Shown: in pieces, positions 1 through 10,342 of the stretch
How the letters are laid out: every line of letters begins with the position of its first letter
Numbering within the stretch: the first letter of the stretch is position 1
Assembly: GCF_000143535.2 (NCBI RefSeq)
Contig: NC_037315.1
Coordinates: forward strand, 1,240,001 to 1,304,000
Direction of reading: 5' to 3'
Length of the DNA: 64,000 nt
DNA from: Botrytis cinerea B05.10
Lineage: Eukaryota > Ascomycota > Leotiomycetes > Helotiales > Sclerotiniaceae
Position numbers and translations under genes: made by a program
The notes under the pieces: generated by a model
The model's database searches: none
What the model was told of the DNA's origin: nothing
Seen by the model: the letters and a program-made list of their open reading frames with translations, nothing else

Positions 1-2500
1 TCTTCGATCGATTTATAGGCCTCTTTGTTGTAATGGGTATAAAAACTAGTGGGCAAGTATACAAACTTAGATTATTGTTTATCTACAAGATCCACAATGT
101 ATTCCACATCTCCTTACTCGAACCATGATACGAACGATAGGGTACCGCCGATCCGCCGCCGTTAGAAGAAATTGACGATCACATAGAGCATAAAGTGGAA
201 AGAATTTTAGTACATAGAAAAAAAAGCAGAGGTATACAATACCTGATGTGATGGAAGGGCTATCAACCGGTGGAAAACACATAGAAAGCATTCTACAATC
301 TAGAAAATACAAAAGCAATGATAAAAGAATATTATAAAGAAAAAGTATTACCAATATAGAAAAAAAAAAGAACAAAAAAAAAGCTTAAAAATATTTGATA
401 CAAAAAGACTTTACGAGATCTACATCTAGAACGTATGTATCACACCAAACTACCCAAAAAGGATTATTCAACAAAAAAACCAAAAAGGACAACTCCTCCG
501 AATCCACAGTATACCAACAACCAAACCCAAATGACCCATTATATAAAGAGAACTCTGGAAGATCGAAATCAGTTCCCTAATTTATCTATCTGATTCAAAA
601 GGTCAGCTACAATATCTCGATTACTAAGAAGAATAGAACCTACATCACTAGTATATCCCCCAGGATTCGCAAACCCGATTTGATCAATTTCATTCCCTTT
701 ACTAATCTTATCTTAATCATCGATTTCTTTCTCCTCGTTTTCGCAAATCTTATTAACAAAACAAGCTTCTATCGGAAAACCAACAGCAATCCATTACCTT
801 TTAAAGATTCACTCCACATCAGAATTCTCAGAGTAAAGCTTTTAAAGTGAATCTACTTGATTATTAGATTCACCAATATAGATTTATTAAATAATACTGA
901 AAGCCCTTTTTTGGAATTTAAAAAAGTTTATGGGATGAAAATGGGGTATCGATATATTACAAAAGGTAAACTGTAATGATTTAAAAACGGAAAGGGAAAT
1001 AACAGATTTAATTGTAAACTTATTGAATCAAGAATAATAAGGTATAACAAAAAAAGTATTCTTTTTATTTAAGTTTTTAAATAATAAAACCGGTATACTT
1101 TTATTCAAAGAATGATATAGAATATCGATAGTTTGATAAAGTTGATTTGATATATTATTTTTTTTAGGAGTAGATTTTTCGGATTTATTGGGATTTATGA
1201 TTATATTCCTTTTCAATTTTACAAAATCTTTTTGAAGGCTTTATTAAGTTGTTATGAAGATAGTGGGGTTTGTTTGATTCGATGAAGTAGAAGTATAATG
1301 GTGATTTAGGGAATCAATTATTATATTCAAGCCCTGGTTATTATTTGGGGGTTCCGGAGAAGTTTAAATATTTTGTAGTGTATTGATGATAATGTGTATA
1401 ATGTAAGAATATATAATTGAAATTATGAATTCCCTTTTTTTGTTTGAATTTAAGGTGGCGATTAATGATATAGTAGGAGCTGTAATAGCGATATCCAAAG
1501 CAGGTAGATTATTCTAAGAACTATCAAATCAGTTATCAATAATATCAAGAAGTAAGAGTAGGGTAATCAATAATAAATCGATATGAATTTATAATATACT
1601 TTATAAGATTATCAATTCTATTCAATTTGAATATTAAAAGAAAAATTAATTCCTTTGTAGATTGTAATTTATAAATCTCTTTTTATTTAACCTTTTTTCA
1701 AAGGAAAGCTTTCACTATTTTAATATATCAATTATACCGGCGAATTACTACCTCGAAAGCATTCTCATTCTTTTGGTTATTATTTGGAATAAGGTATCAA
1801 AAAATATAAATCTGATATAAAAGGTTTATATTAGAAATAAAACAAAAAGATATTGGAAGGCAGACTTTCTTTTGTTTGTAATAATAATTATATTTAGTAA
1901 TAAGATCTTTATCAAAATGACAAAATTCGTTATTAAAAGAAATAACAATTCGTTTAGAATATTGAAGGCAAATAGGGATAACTAATGCGGAAGGGATTAT
2001 TATAGATTGATTAATAATAACAACCAAAGCAATAAATTGCAATGCAGTCATTTTTGTATAAATAAATAAAAGGGAATAATCTGATTGTAGAAGATATATT
2101 AAAGGCAAGAAGATCTCTTTTATAGAATTATTAATGATCTATTGATAAGATGGTAAAGTATATAAAAATATTGTCGTTTGCTTATTTATTGTTTATAATA
2201 CCTAAACAAAATTGGAATTGCTTTTGGAATGCAGTGTAGGGTTGGATATACAGTGATACAACAATACAACCCATATTCCAAATAAACAATATGGAAGAAA
2301 ACAAACACTTTTCAAAATACAAAGTATAAAGAAAGGGGCTTTATTACAGAACAAAACATAACCGGTTCAATTAGGTATGTAACAATAGACCTCTCGGATT
2401 TATTATATATCAAATAGGGCCCGTATATATATAAATTATATAATTTATATAGTTATAGAAAAGCAATGAAAAGTCTTGATACCACAATATACTAGTTGAT
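1..2500. other. AT-rich, gene-poor block
   Basis: About 2.5 kb of strongly AT-biased sequence with long runs of A/T and many TpA steps. Only short frames occur and none resembles a protein. A perfect 24-bp AT palindrome lies at 2428-2451. The composition changes near 2500-2550 to ordinary genic sequence. Such blocks in Pezizomycotina are usually old repeats degraded by repeat-induced point mutation (RIP), but no transposon protein can be read here, so that origin is inferred. Confidence 0.6.
2428..2451. repeat. Perfect 24-bp AT palindrome
   Basis: The 24 bases are identical to their own reverse complement. They consist only of A and T inside the AT-rich block. This may be chance in such sequence, or the remnant of an inverted-repeat element. 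Confidence 0.5.
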
Positions 2501-4848
2501 TTATTACTATTATTCATCCTAACACTAATGAAGCGGCCATTTTGTCAGCCATGGATTCTGCTACCACAGAGTAAGTACCTCATTTCGGAATTTCAAATAT
2601 TGTAGAGAGAATCTACTTGAATTTTTGAGTTCTCCGAATTAGAAGAAAGATTTCACCATCTATTCTAAATATTCGTAAGAATCTAATGCTTGAAGTTGAG
2701 AGGTTTGATTTGCTTTTATTATTTAAGTATTCTATTATCAAACAATACCAGTTTGAAATTATGCTACGATAAATCTTGGTTTAATTCGATATGCATATCA
2801 TGAAGTTTGCGCAAACGGATCTAGCACCTGGCTGAGCTGCGGCGTGCTAGTCAATCACACAGGTCGTGATTTGGAGATTGACAAGTTGCATCACTCAGTG
2901 AGCGCTTTGATAAACCACGGCCTGTTGAGACTTCTCCTTCCTGGTTCTCGTCTTCATTATCGTGCTCAATAGCCATATTGCAGATCAATTAAGCGGAGGT
3001 AATAGTGTAGAGAGTGCTTTCAACGTTCCAAAGCAGTGGAAAATCCATTATATGTTATTGTATTGTGTAGCGCGCAGCGTGGAGATCAATTGAACAGAGA
3101 GCGGCGCCCATTTGGGCCGTAACAAAAAGGGAGAAATTCTTCTCGCATATACTCAAATTCTATCTGAGAACGACGGCGACCAAGTCAGGAAAGACATAGA
3201 ATATATATCAGGATGGAGGAGGTAACCCCCAGCTACGTTCGCATTGATTAGTAATCAGCCTTGCTCCATGCTGTACTGCCGTGATGTTGCCAATAATACC
3301 TACTGACCGCCTTTTACGCCAAAAAGTGGAACCTTCAGATTTTGATTTGAATTCTATCTCCTTCTTCGATGTCTTACCAATGCAACAAGTCTCACGAGAT
3401 GACTTACATTCAGCCAAGTTTGGTATCACTATGCTCCCCAATTCCACCATCTGAGAGTCGATTGATTTTGACTCATGAGCATACTCCCTCATTTTCATTT
3501 TCAAAGCCACAGGCTTTTGCAACACACACCATCTTCTTCACATCGGCATGTGCAATGCTTATTGGACCCCCTTCCATATTTTCCCAAACACTCCCTTTCA
3601 ATGCAATCTCAATCATTTGGTGGCGGGCGTTATTTCAGATGTGTTGAACCCATTGCGGGCCATACTAAAGCCAAGATGCAGTTTAGCAGATCTCTGGGAT
3701 TCTTGTAGTCGTAGTACTAACGTCGGTTTAGTAGCCAACGTGGTATAATAGCGAAAAGACAGTATGTTGTTTTGCTACGCGCTTTCACAACGGCATAAAA
3801 TATTCCGATAGCTGAAGAGTTTTGCTCGCCTTCCTATTCTATTCTGTTTGTCATTGATTCATTGATTCCCAGAATCAAGCAATGTTAAGAGTCACTATAT
3901 CACGAATCATTTCCCAACCCAGTGCTTCGACTTTCCCGAATGAAATCCACCGTCTAGTTTGTTCCATTAGATTCCTCTTTTTCAAATATTGCCCTCCAGA
4001 TATCATTTTCAACATCAAATTACCCGCTGTTATGAAACAGGCTGACCAAGTGATACGAAAAGGTGTCAAACTGGTAATAATAATAGCAATCATATAGCAA
4101 GTCTAAGATATATTTTTCTGAGGCTCATACATACCGCCAAGTGATTTGATCCAATTGACCTTTCAGATATTTTGATCCAAGCTCCGTTGCTATTCCTTTG
4201 TTCTGTCGAAATATCATGCACCCATGATGAGAGTTTTTGTTTCGAACTCCACCACATAGTACGCCACAGTCTAACTTTGAGATTCTTCACAACTGCCTTT
4301 CAAATTATATAAAACATCGGATTAAAAAATGATCCTTAATCCCAGATCTTTGCATGTCAACACCTTCATTTATTTGTGCTCAGATTCCGTTGTACCAATG
4401 TTTCGAATTAAAACCAACAGACTTGGAAGAGTTCTACATCGTGAGTTCTGACGCTAGGACTTGTTCTCTTCACGATATATATATCGCTCAAGACTAACTC
4501 TTCATTAGATATACAAACCAGCAGTTTCAACACCAATAAGAACAACAGTAGCAATAACACTCATCGATACATTCTCTACGAGAGCAACTGGAACAATCAA
4601 TCAGTCAATCAACAAAACTTTACGTACATCCTGAAAGTAAGTTGGTTATCCTGATATACAATTATACCATATCACTCTTTCCCTTTCTTTTGTACACCAA
4701 GTCAGAAAGTTATTCAGCTGTAAATTCACATTCATATTCTCTCAATAAACCTCTTTCTTCACCCCACTAACATTAAGTTAGCTCGCGACCCACGTGGTAT
4801 ATATTCTCAGCATCATTATCTGATTCCTCCCAGCCGAAGCAGTAAACC
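2501..4848. other. Intergenic stretch with short, unsupported frames
   Basis: Mixed composition with stops in all frames. At 2550 an ATG in good context (AGCCATGG) opens seven codons and runs straight into GTAAGT, like the first exon of a gene whose rest is missing. On the minus strand, 3208-3770 holds several short overlapping frames that could be remnants of one gene, none assigned to a family. 4440-4848 is probably the promoter and 5' leader of the gene starting at 4849. Confidence 0.35.
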
Positions 4849-5253
4849 ATGGCATCTTTATCGAAAATTATGGACGGAGAACCTTGTTGCTTCTGTCATC
4901 GAAATAATCCGTCATTAGTTGAGCTTTGTGAATGGTGCAAAGGTGTTCAACTAGCTCACGATACTATCGAACGCATCACCATTCAACATAGAGGAGATGA
5001 GAGAGTCGCGACCGTAACTCATGAAGAACGTGTGCCATTGTGGGTGGATGAATCGGGATCTAACAAGGATCAAAATGGGAATGAGCAAGATAAATGGCCC
5101 ATGTGTATGGCAGTTCAGATTGAGGTGTTTGGTATGAAATGCTTAGTTGTGGTTAGTGAGGATCCTGGGCGTGGTGTGAGAATTTCTGCCATCCGCAATC
5201 TTACACATTCAGAGCCCAAGGAAACGGTGGGAAATGCTCAGTTATTCTATTAA
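4849..5253 (+). CDS. Small hypothetical protein with paired CxxC motifs
   Basis: Intact 134-residue frame starting at the first ATG (context AAACCATGG) and ending with TAA. I do not recognise the family. Near the N-terminus it has CCFC (residues 13-16) and, 14 residues on, CEWC, a spacing able to hold one zinc ion as in a zinc ribbon. The rest is a mixed alpha/beta-looking sequence with a charged centre (DESGSNKDQNGNEQDK) and a hydrophobic strand (MKCLVVV). There is no signal peptide or membrane segment. It converges on the kinase-like gene ending at 5717. A zinc-binding role is inferred from the cysteine spacing only. Confidence 0.6.
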   Translation: MASLSKIMDGEPCCFCHRNNPSLVELCEWCKGVQLAHDTIERITIQHRGDERVATVTHEERVPLWVDESGSNKDQNGNEQDKWPMCMAVQIEVFGMKCLVVVSEDPGRGVRISAIRNLTHSEPKETVGNAQLFY

Positions 5254-5275
5254 TACAATATGATTACTTAGAGGA

Positions 5276-5660
5276 TAAGAATTGAAAAGAAATAGAAATA
5301 GAGGGGGAAAAAAAGGAAAAAACAGGAGAAAAACAGGAGAAAAACAGGAGAAAAACAGGAGAAAAATAAGGAAAAAGAGGGTTACGAGAAGCGGAAAATT
5401 GTAAATTAACAAAGATTACGAGGTTATACGAGACGGAAAGGTTGAGGGGAAATGAAAGAGAAATTGAGAGGGCGAGGGAGATCTAAGAGATAGATAGAAT
5501 ATAAAATAGTAGGATAAGACGAAATAAGAAGGGATAGAAAAATGTCGTACAAAAGGACTGGCGATAGCCGGGGACAGATGGGGAGAGCGGGATGACGAGA
5601 GAAAGGGGAGATGAAGAGGAGCAGGACCTGGAGAGATAGAGCCAAATTATGAGGGATATT
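5276..5660 (+). repeat. Polypurine tract with an 11-bp minisatellite
   Basis: Nearly 400 bases whose plus strand is overwhelmingly A and G, lying between two convergent genes. Inside it, 5323-5366 is four perfect tandem copies of CAGGAGAAAAA. No coding function is seen; the minus-strand frame at 5424-5645 is simply the pyrimidine complement. Such purine-asymmetric DNA can form triplexes and slip during replication, which would explain the tandem copies. Confidence 0.75.
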
Positions 5661-5716
5661 TTATAATAAGCTAAGGAATCAATAATTTGACATTATCCAA
5701 TCGAAACCCCAACTTT

Positions 5717-6856
5717 TCATATATCGTCTTCAGTCTTTGGATTTTCCTGTTCCTCTAAACTTAGTTCTTTGAGAGCTGCGAAAGCCGCAGCTTCCTCTCC
5801 AGCCGCCTTTTTCTTACGCATCTCACGTTGACGAACAGTTTCTTTGAATCCCCATCTTGTTTCCTCTATATAGCGGCGATAATTGGTGCATACCTTTAAA
5901 CTATCTGGATCAAAGTACTCCTCTACCCCGAATTTCTGTGATTTATAATCGTTGAAACAATTCTGATAGGATCTCGCAAAATTTTCTTCTTTCTCCGGCC
6001 ATGGACCAATTTGCTTTTTCCATTCCTCCCTCAAGTTATAGGCCCATGGGGGCGGCCGGACCGACCGAGTTGCTATAGGCTCCCACCATTCCGGAAGATA
6101 TCCTCCAAATTCCCAATCGATGATACCGGTGACATGTCCATCCTTTACGATGATATTAGTTGCATGAAGATCACCATGTGTAAGCACGTATGGTCCTCTC
6201 ACAGGATATTCCTCTTTGTAGTTCATGCGATATCTCTCCAACTTCGGATTGAATCGATGTTCCGTACGAGCCCACCATTCTTCAGCATCTTCCGTCACGT
6301 AATGTACTCTCTCGTTAGGGCCTAGTTGTATATCTCTTATTGGTGAACCATCGGGGGCTTCCGGTTTTGTCGATGTAAACTTGCGCAATTGTACAAGATA
6401 TTGGACGACTTCTTTGGCAATAACTTGTCGCTCTTCAGAACTCATGTGGAACCCAGCTGTCCATAATGTTTCGCCCGGAATTTTCTCCATCATAAAAAAA
6501 TGACTCTTACTGTCCTTCCAGTATCTCATGTCTTTTGCTACAGGTATAGTAGAATTCTCGCACAGAAATCTAGAAATTGAAGCATCAGGTCCCATATAAC
6601 TACGGCTCACACCTCCCGAAACAGGCTTTTCTTTTAAAATATAGTTCTCGCCAATGCTCCAAGTGCCGGTTCTGGCATTGGCATTGCACTTGACATGACT
6701 GAAGTAACTATTATGTTCATTGCAATACGAGCTCCATCCGCAGTTGTTACACAACGAAAAATCTTGCTTGTTGATCACATGGGCATCCCACTCTTCTTGT
6801 GTATTCCCCTCGAATGGCTTATATACCTTCAAATCGTTTATAAATACCGGTGGCAT
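5717..6856 (-). CDS. APH-family (aminoglycoside-phosphotransferase-like) kinase
   Basis: Single-exon frame. I start it at the ATG at 6856 (MPPVFINDLKVYKP), giving 379 residues; the same frame is open further upstream to 7039 but that part looks non-coding. The protein has the APH/choline-kinase fold signature: the catalytic loop LTHGDLHATNIIV (HGD near residue 227, metal-binding Asn 234) and the GIIDWEFGG metal-binding segment near residue 247, followed by LPEWWEP. The N-terminal lobe carries an ENYILKEKPVSGG strand. The C-terminus is a basic then glutamate-rich helix. Fungal members of this family are numerous and their substrates are mostly unknown; antibiotic phosphorylation should not be assumed. 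All visible catalytic residues are intact, so it is probably active. Confidence 0.85.
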   Translation of the reverse strand: MPPVFINDLKVYKPFEGNTQEEWDAHVINKQDFSLCNNCGWSSYCNEHNSYFSHVKCNANARTGTWSIGENYILKEKPVSGGVSRSYMGPDASISRFLCENSTIPVAKDMRYWKDSKSHFFMMEKIPGETLWTAGFHMSSEERQVIAKEVVQYLVQLRKFTSTKPEAPDGSPIRDIQLGPNERVHYVTEDAEEWWARTEHRFNPKLERYRMNYKEEYPVRGPYVLTHGDLHATNIIVKDGHVTGIIDWEFGGYLPEWWEPIATRSVRPPPWAYNLREEWKKQIGPWPEKEENFARSYQNCFNDYKSQKFGVEEYFDPDSLKVCTNYRRYIEETRWGFKETVRQREMRKKKAAGEEAAAFAALKELSLEEQENPKTEDDI

Positions 6857-9440
6857 TGTGTCTGGATATATTTGGGCCTTGACGTCGAGATTGAGTTTAA
6901 AGCTAGATAACTGCAGTAAAGCGAATTTAGAACAACTCGCGCGAGGATTAGATGATTTGATACATTTCTCGGATCTGGTTTGATCAAGAGAAAGGCACAT
7001 AAGTAGACGGATGGGAACAAGGAAAATAAGGAAATTCAATACTCAATGATAAAGAGGGGTTTTGCGATCATTCAGATTAAAAACTATACTAGATCGGGGA
7101 TACCTTCTTTGATGGCTTTCTTTATCAAACACAACAGAAACTATATTGAAGGAAAGGGTTCTTTTTTTGATAGAATACTAAATAAAATATCAGATGATTA
7201 AGACTAGAACTACACTACATCCGGGGAACCTTTCATCATTTTTTCTTTCATCAAAAATATGGGAAATCCCACAAAACAAAAAAATACATCCTGACTACTC
7301 TACTCCATGTCCAAGCTATACTACATGTAGACGCATTTGATAACGACGGTCTTGATCAAGGATAAAGATGTGGGAAACAACTTTCATCAATGAAACTCAG
7401 ATTTCTTTGTCAGTTGATCATTCGATCACTTGGCAGGTGTCCAAATAAATGCTTCATAATACTTGAAACTCAAAGAAAAATCTGAAAACGACTTACGGGA
7501 ACGAACTAAGTACACACTCTAGCGAGCTATGGGGTAGATTACGGAGATTGATATATTATCAGAGGCGAAAGACGATCAAGAGTGATAAATTATATTCGGA
7601 GTTTGATTTATACAAGATCTATAGTGTACTCGACGAGGTTGAACACATAGCAGCTCTAGTAATGTCAAATGATAGCCAGATCTCAAAAACTCGACCTCCT
7701 ATTTGACCCTGCCTATCATTGAGCGCAAAGCATAAGCTTTAAAATAAGCGATTGATCAAAAAAGAGACCCTGATTACTTCAATCCAGTATGACTACAAAG
7801 AAATCACATCACAGAATTCATTCTCTTTCAACATATCATGCGCCTTGATTAGTGATTGAAGTAGTACACGACGTGTTTTATATTCTGCTAAGTATTTTAG
7901 TGATATCAAGTGTTATATTTGTATAATGGTTGATGTTATTGAAAAGATATGGTATATATATTTTGTATACATATATAATATCTTCCACTTTAGGATTTAG
8001 ATTTAGAATACTACAGCAAATTCTATATAGTCAATAACACATGTATTTCACTAGTCTACTCCATTAATTGTGAACAAATATTGTTATTGTTGTCAAATAA
8101 GTGAATATGCAAAATGCACTAACGCTCTAGCACACAAGCGTATGGCACATGGATCTCGTAGCTCTGAACCTGGGATAGAGAGAAACAACATAATACATTA
8201 AACTACAACTATTATGAAGACGTCATAATCACCACCAAGGTCATACCATCAACCATGAAATTTCACGTCATTGAACACTCACGGAAATACTTGAGTTCAA
8301 TTAATTCCAATGAGTTTTGTTAAAAAATCCTTCAATAATAATCCATCATATAAGAATCAACAACTAGTACAAACATAATAAGCATATCATGAAGACTCCC
8401 GTGGCTGTTACTGAAGTAATATTAATAGAGTCTGGCCAAAGGCTTTTCTTCCTATCACAACTTATGCCCTCTATTTGTGAAATTGGCCAAGATACACCTA
8501 CCAGTCGAGCTTGGCGCAAACCTTCTTGTCGTGTTGCTACTATAATAAACACTGAAAAGATGTTGAGCAAAAAAACTCTTTCACTTCCCTCTTACAAATG
8601 CAGATTGAATACGCTTTATCTATCCCACGCATCGATGCACAAAAATAAGCAGCAAAGAAAAAAATCCATGTGAGGTTATTCCAGATGCGAACTATCGCCG
8701 CTACCTAGGCAATGAAGTTTTCTAGGGGGAAAAAAGAATTGCCTTTCCCGCAAGAAGCAGACGGATCATTAGAAAAATGTATTGCACATAAAGAGCCAGT
8801 ACTGATGATGAGATTCTGGTATCATCTTTCTAATGAAAGAGAGTCATGAGTAGAAAGAAAAGACGGCTGCCAAAAAAACTTTTTGCTCGGAAGCAAGAAA
8901 CTTGAGCTCCATACAATTACTCTCTTGCAAAAAAACAATCAAACTAATTCGAATTAGTTTTCAATCGAAATTAGACTGCCGTCAATCAGAAGCCGTTCAA
9001 TATGAGAATTCCTCGTATCTGAATTGTGGTATATTTTATACTGTGTAAGCATCGTTTTCTTTTGTTTAGCCATGGATAGGAAGGGATAGCTTCTCTCACA
9101 TAAAATACGAAAGACGCACATCAAATGAATTAATTCAAATTGAATGACATACGGGGCTCATGCAAAGGAGTCCCGAATTTATAAAGTTCATTTATTCTTT
9201 CTCCCTTCACTCTGGTTGCCGTTGTAAATTGCAACATTTGTCGAGCGTGAGATTCAGAGATTCGTCCTTCATCAAGCATATAACTCTTGACCAAAATCAT
9301 CCTGTGCCGTAAAGACATGCTGAAAACGCCCATTGTGTTTCCTTCCCACAATCAAATGCCCCGCTGCCAAGTTCCAAACACCATTATCTAATCAACCTTT
9401 ATATAGAACAAAAGAAATAAGCCAACGCTCTGAGCTCAAT
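6857..9440. other. Long intergenic region, AT-leaning
   Basis: No convincing gene. An imperfect direct duplication of about 50 bp lies at 7082-7130 and 7207-7255. A perfect 20-bp palindrome occurs at 8941-8960. Short frames at 8364-8570 (minus), 8389-8673 (plus) and 9130-9333 (minus; 67 residues from an ATG, basic) have no recognisable features. The last lies just downstream of the membrane-protein gene and could be part of its 3' untranslated region. Confidence 0.4.
8941..8960. repeat. Perfect 20-bp palindrome
   Basis: The sequence AAACTAATTCGAATTAGTTT equals its own reverse complement. It could be a dimer-binding site or a small cruciform. No flanking gene start is close enough to suggest a target. 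Confidence 0.6.
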
Positions 9441-10342
9441 TCAGCTCTCTCTCTCGTTATCTGTATTGAAATCTTCCGCTACAACTGTCTCATCATCCTT
9501 ATATTCTTTGTATTCCGATTCCCGTGAGTTTTTCTCATTGGGTACGGATTCGTTCTGATAGAAGTCTCTCGGCTTCTTAACAATAAAAGCATAAGTCTCA
9601 TCATCCTCCAAAAAGATTTCCCCTCTTCTCGAAGTTCGATTTCTATGCACACATTAGCCAAAGTCCAAATTTCACAAAATAAACAAAATAAAACTTACCC
9701 AAACCTCTCTACAGACTCCAATACACAGACCACGAGTAAGAAAACCACCACAATTCCCACAACCATAAAATCATTCCTTCCTCCCATGTCCAAATGCGCC
9801 AAGCGAGTTCTATATCCTACGGCAGTTCCGGGCCACACATTGGAATTTCCGCATCCTGGCTTTCCTTCGTTCATGCTCAATCCCCCAGGTTTTTCCTCCC
9901 AGTATTTCCTTGCATCTTCTTTGCGCAATGTCGGTAAGGCAGAAGTGGGCATGCTTGGTCTCGCTTCATCCTCGTCACTCGTCCTTGTCAAACTTTGAAG
10001 ATATGACGAACTGAGTGGTGTTTCTGCGGAAAGTGCCTCATCTGCGGAGATATCATTTGATGGAGTCGTTGGTGCGTTGTCGAAAGCACCCTCCTCTGCA
10101 AAATATTCATCGTTCAAAGGAGAAGTAGTTGTTGGTTTGACAAAGGTTGGGATAGGTAGTTTTTGGTGATTTGGGAAATGGGGATCGCGGGGATTGCTGG
10201 GTTTGGGGTGAGAGAGCGAGAGAGTATCTTTGACTGAGTGGAGTGAGTTGCAAGATTGAGAATTGAAACATTCTCGAGAAACTGGGAATGCGGTTGAAAG
10301 TTGGAGGAAGAGAAGGAGCGAGAGCGGTGATGATGGTCGCAT
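9441..10342 (-). CDS. Secretory single-pass membrane protein, two exons
   Basis: Exon 1 is 10342-9699 and exon 2 is 9642-9441; the 56-base intron (9698-9643) has a GTAAGT donor, a CTAAT branch and a TAG acceptor, and the phases match, giving 281 residues. I start at the ATG of MRPSSPLSLLLFLQLSTAFP because it opens a classical signal peptide; the frame upstream to 10558 lacks support. The mature part is Ser/Thr/Pro-rich and cysteine-poor (a CFNSQSC pair near the start), followed by one strong transmembrane helix (FMVVGIVVVFLLVVCVLE) and a short acidic cytoplasmic tail encoded mainly by exon 2. Topology is predicted as type I. The family is not recognised. The tail's FYQNESVPNEKN and repeated acidic stretches could be a trafficking or signalling tail, which is inference. 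Confidence 0.75.

Noticed and set aside
1028..2108. Minus-strand frames in the AT-rich block
   Set aside because: Residue content (Ile, Asn, Lys, Tyr) follows from base composition; no protein family recognised.
3208..3525. Minus-strand 105-codon frame
   Set aside because: It overlaps plus-strand frames of equal quality, has no ATG at its listed start, and shows no motif.
6857..7039. Upstream N-terminal extension of the APH gene
   Set aside because: The extra 61 codons begin away from a good start context and end in unlike sequence; the ATG at 6856 opens the conserved part.
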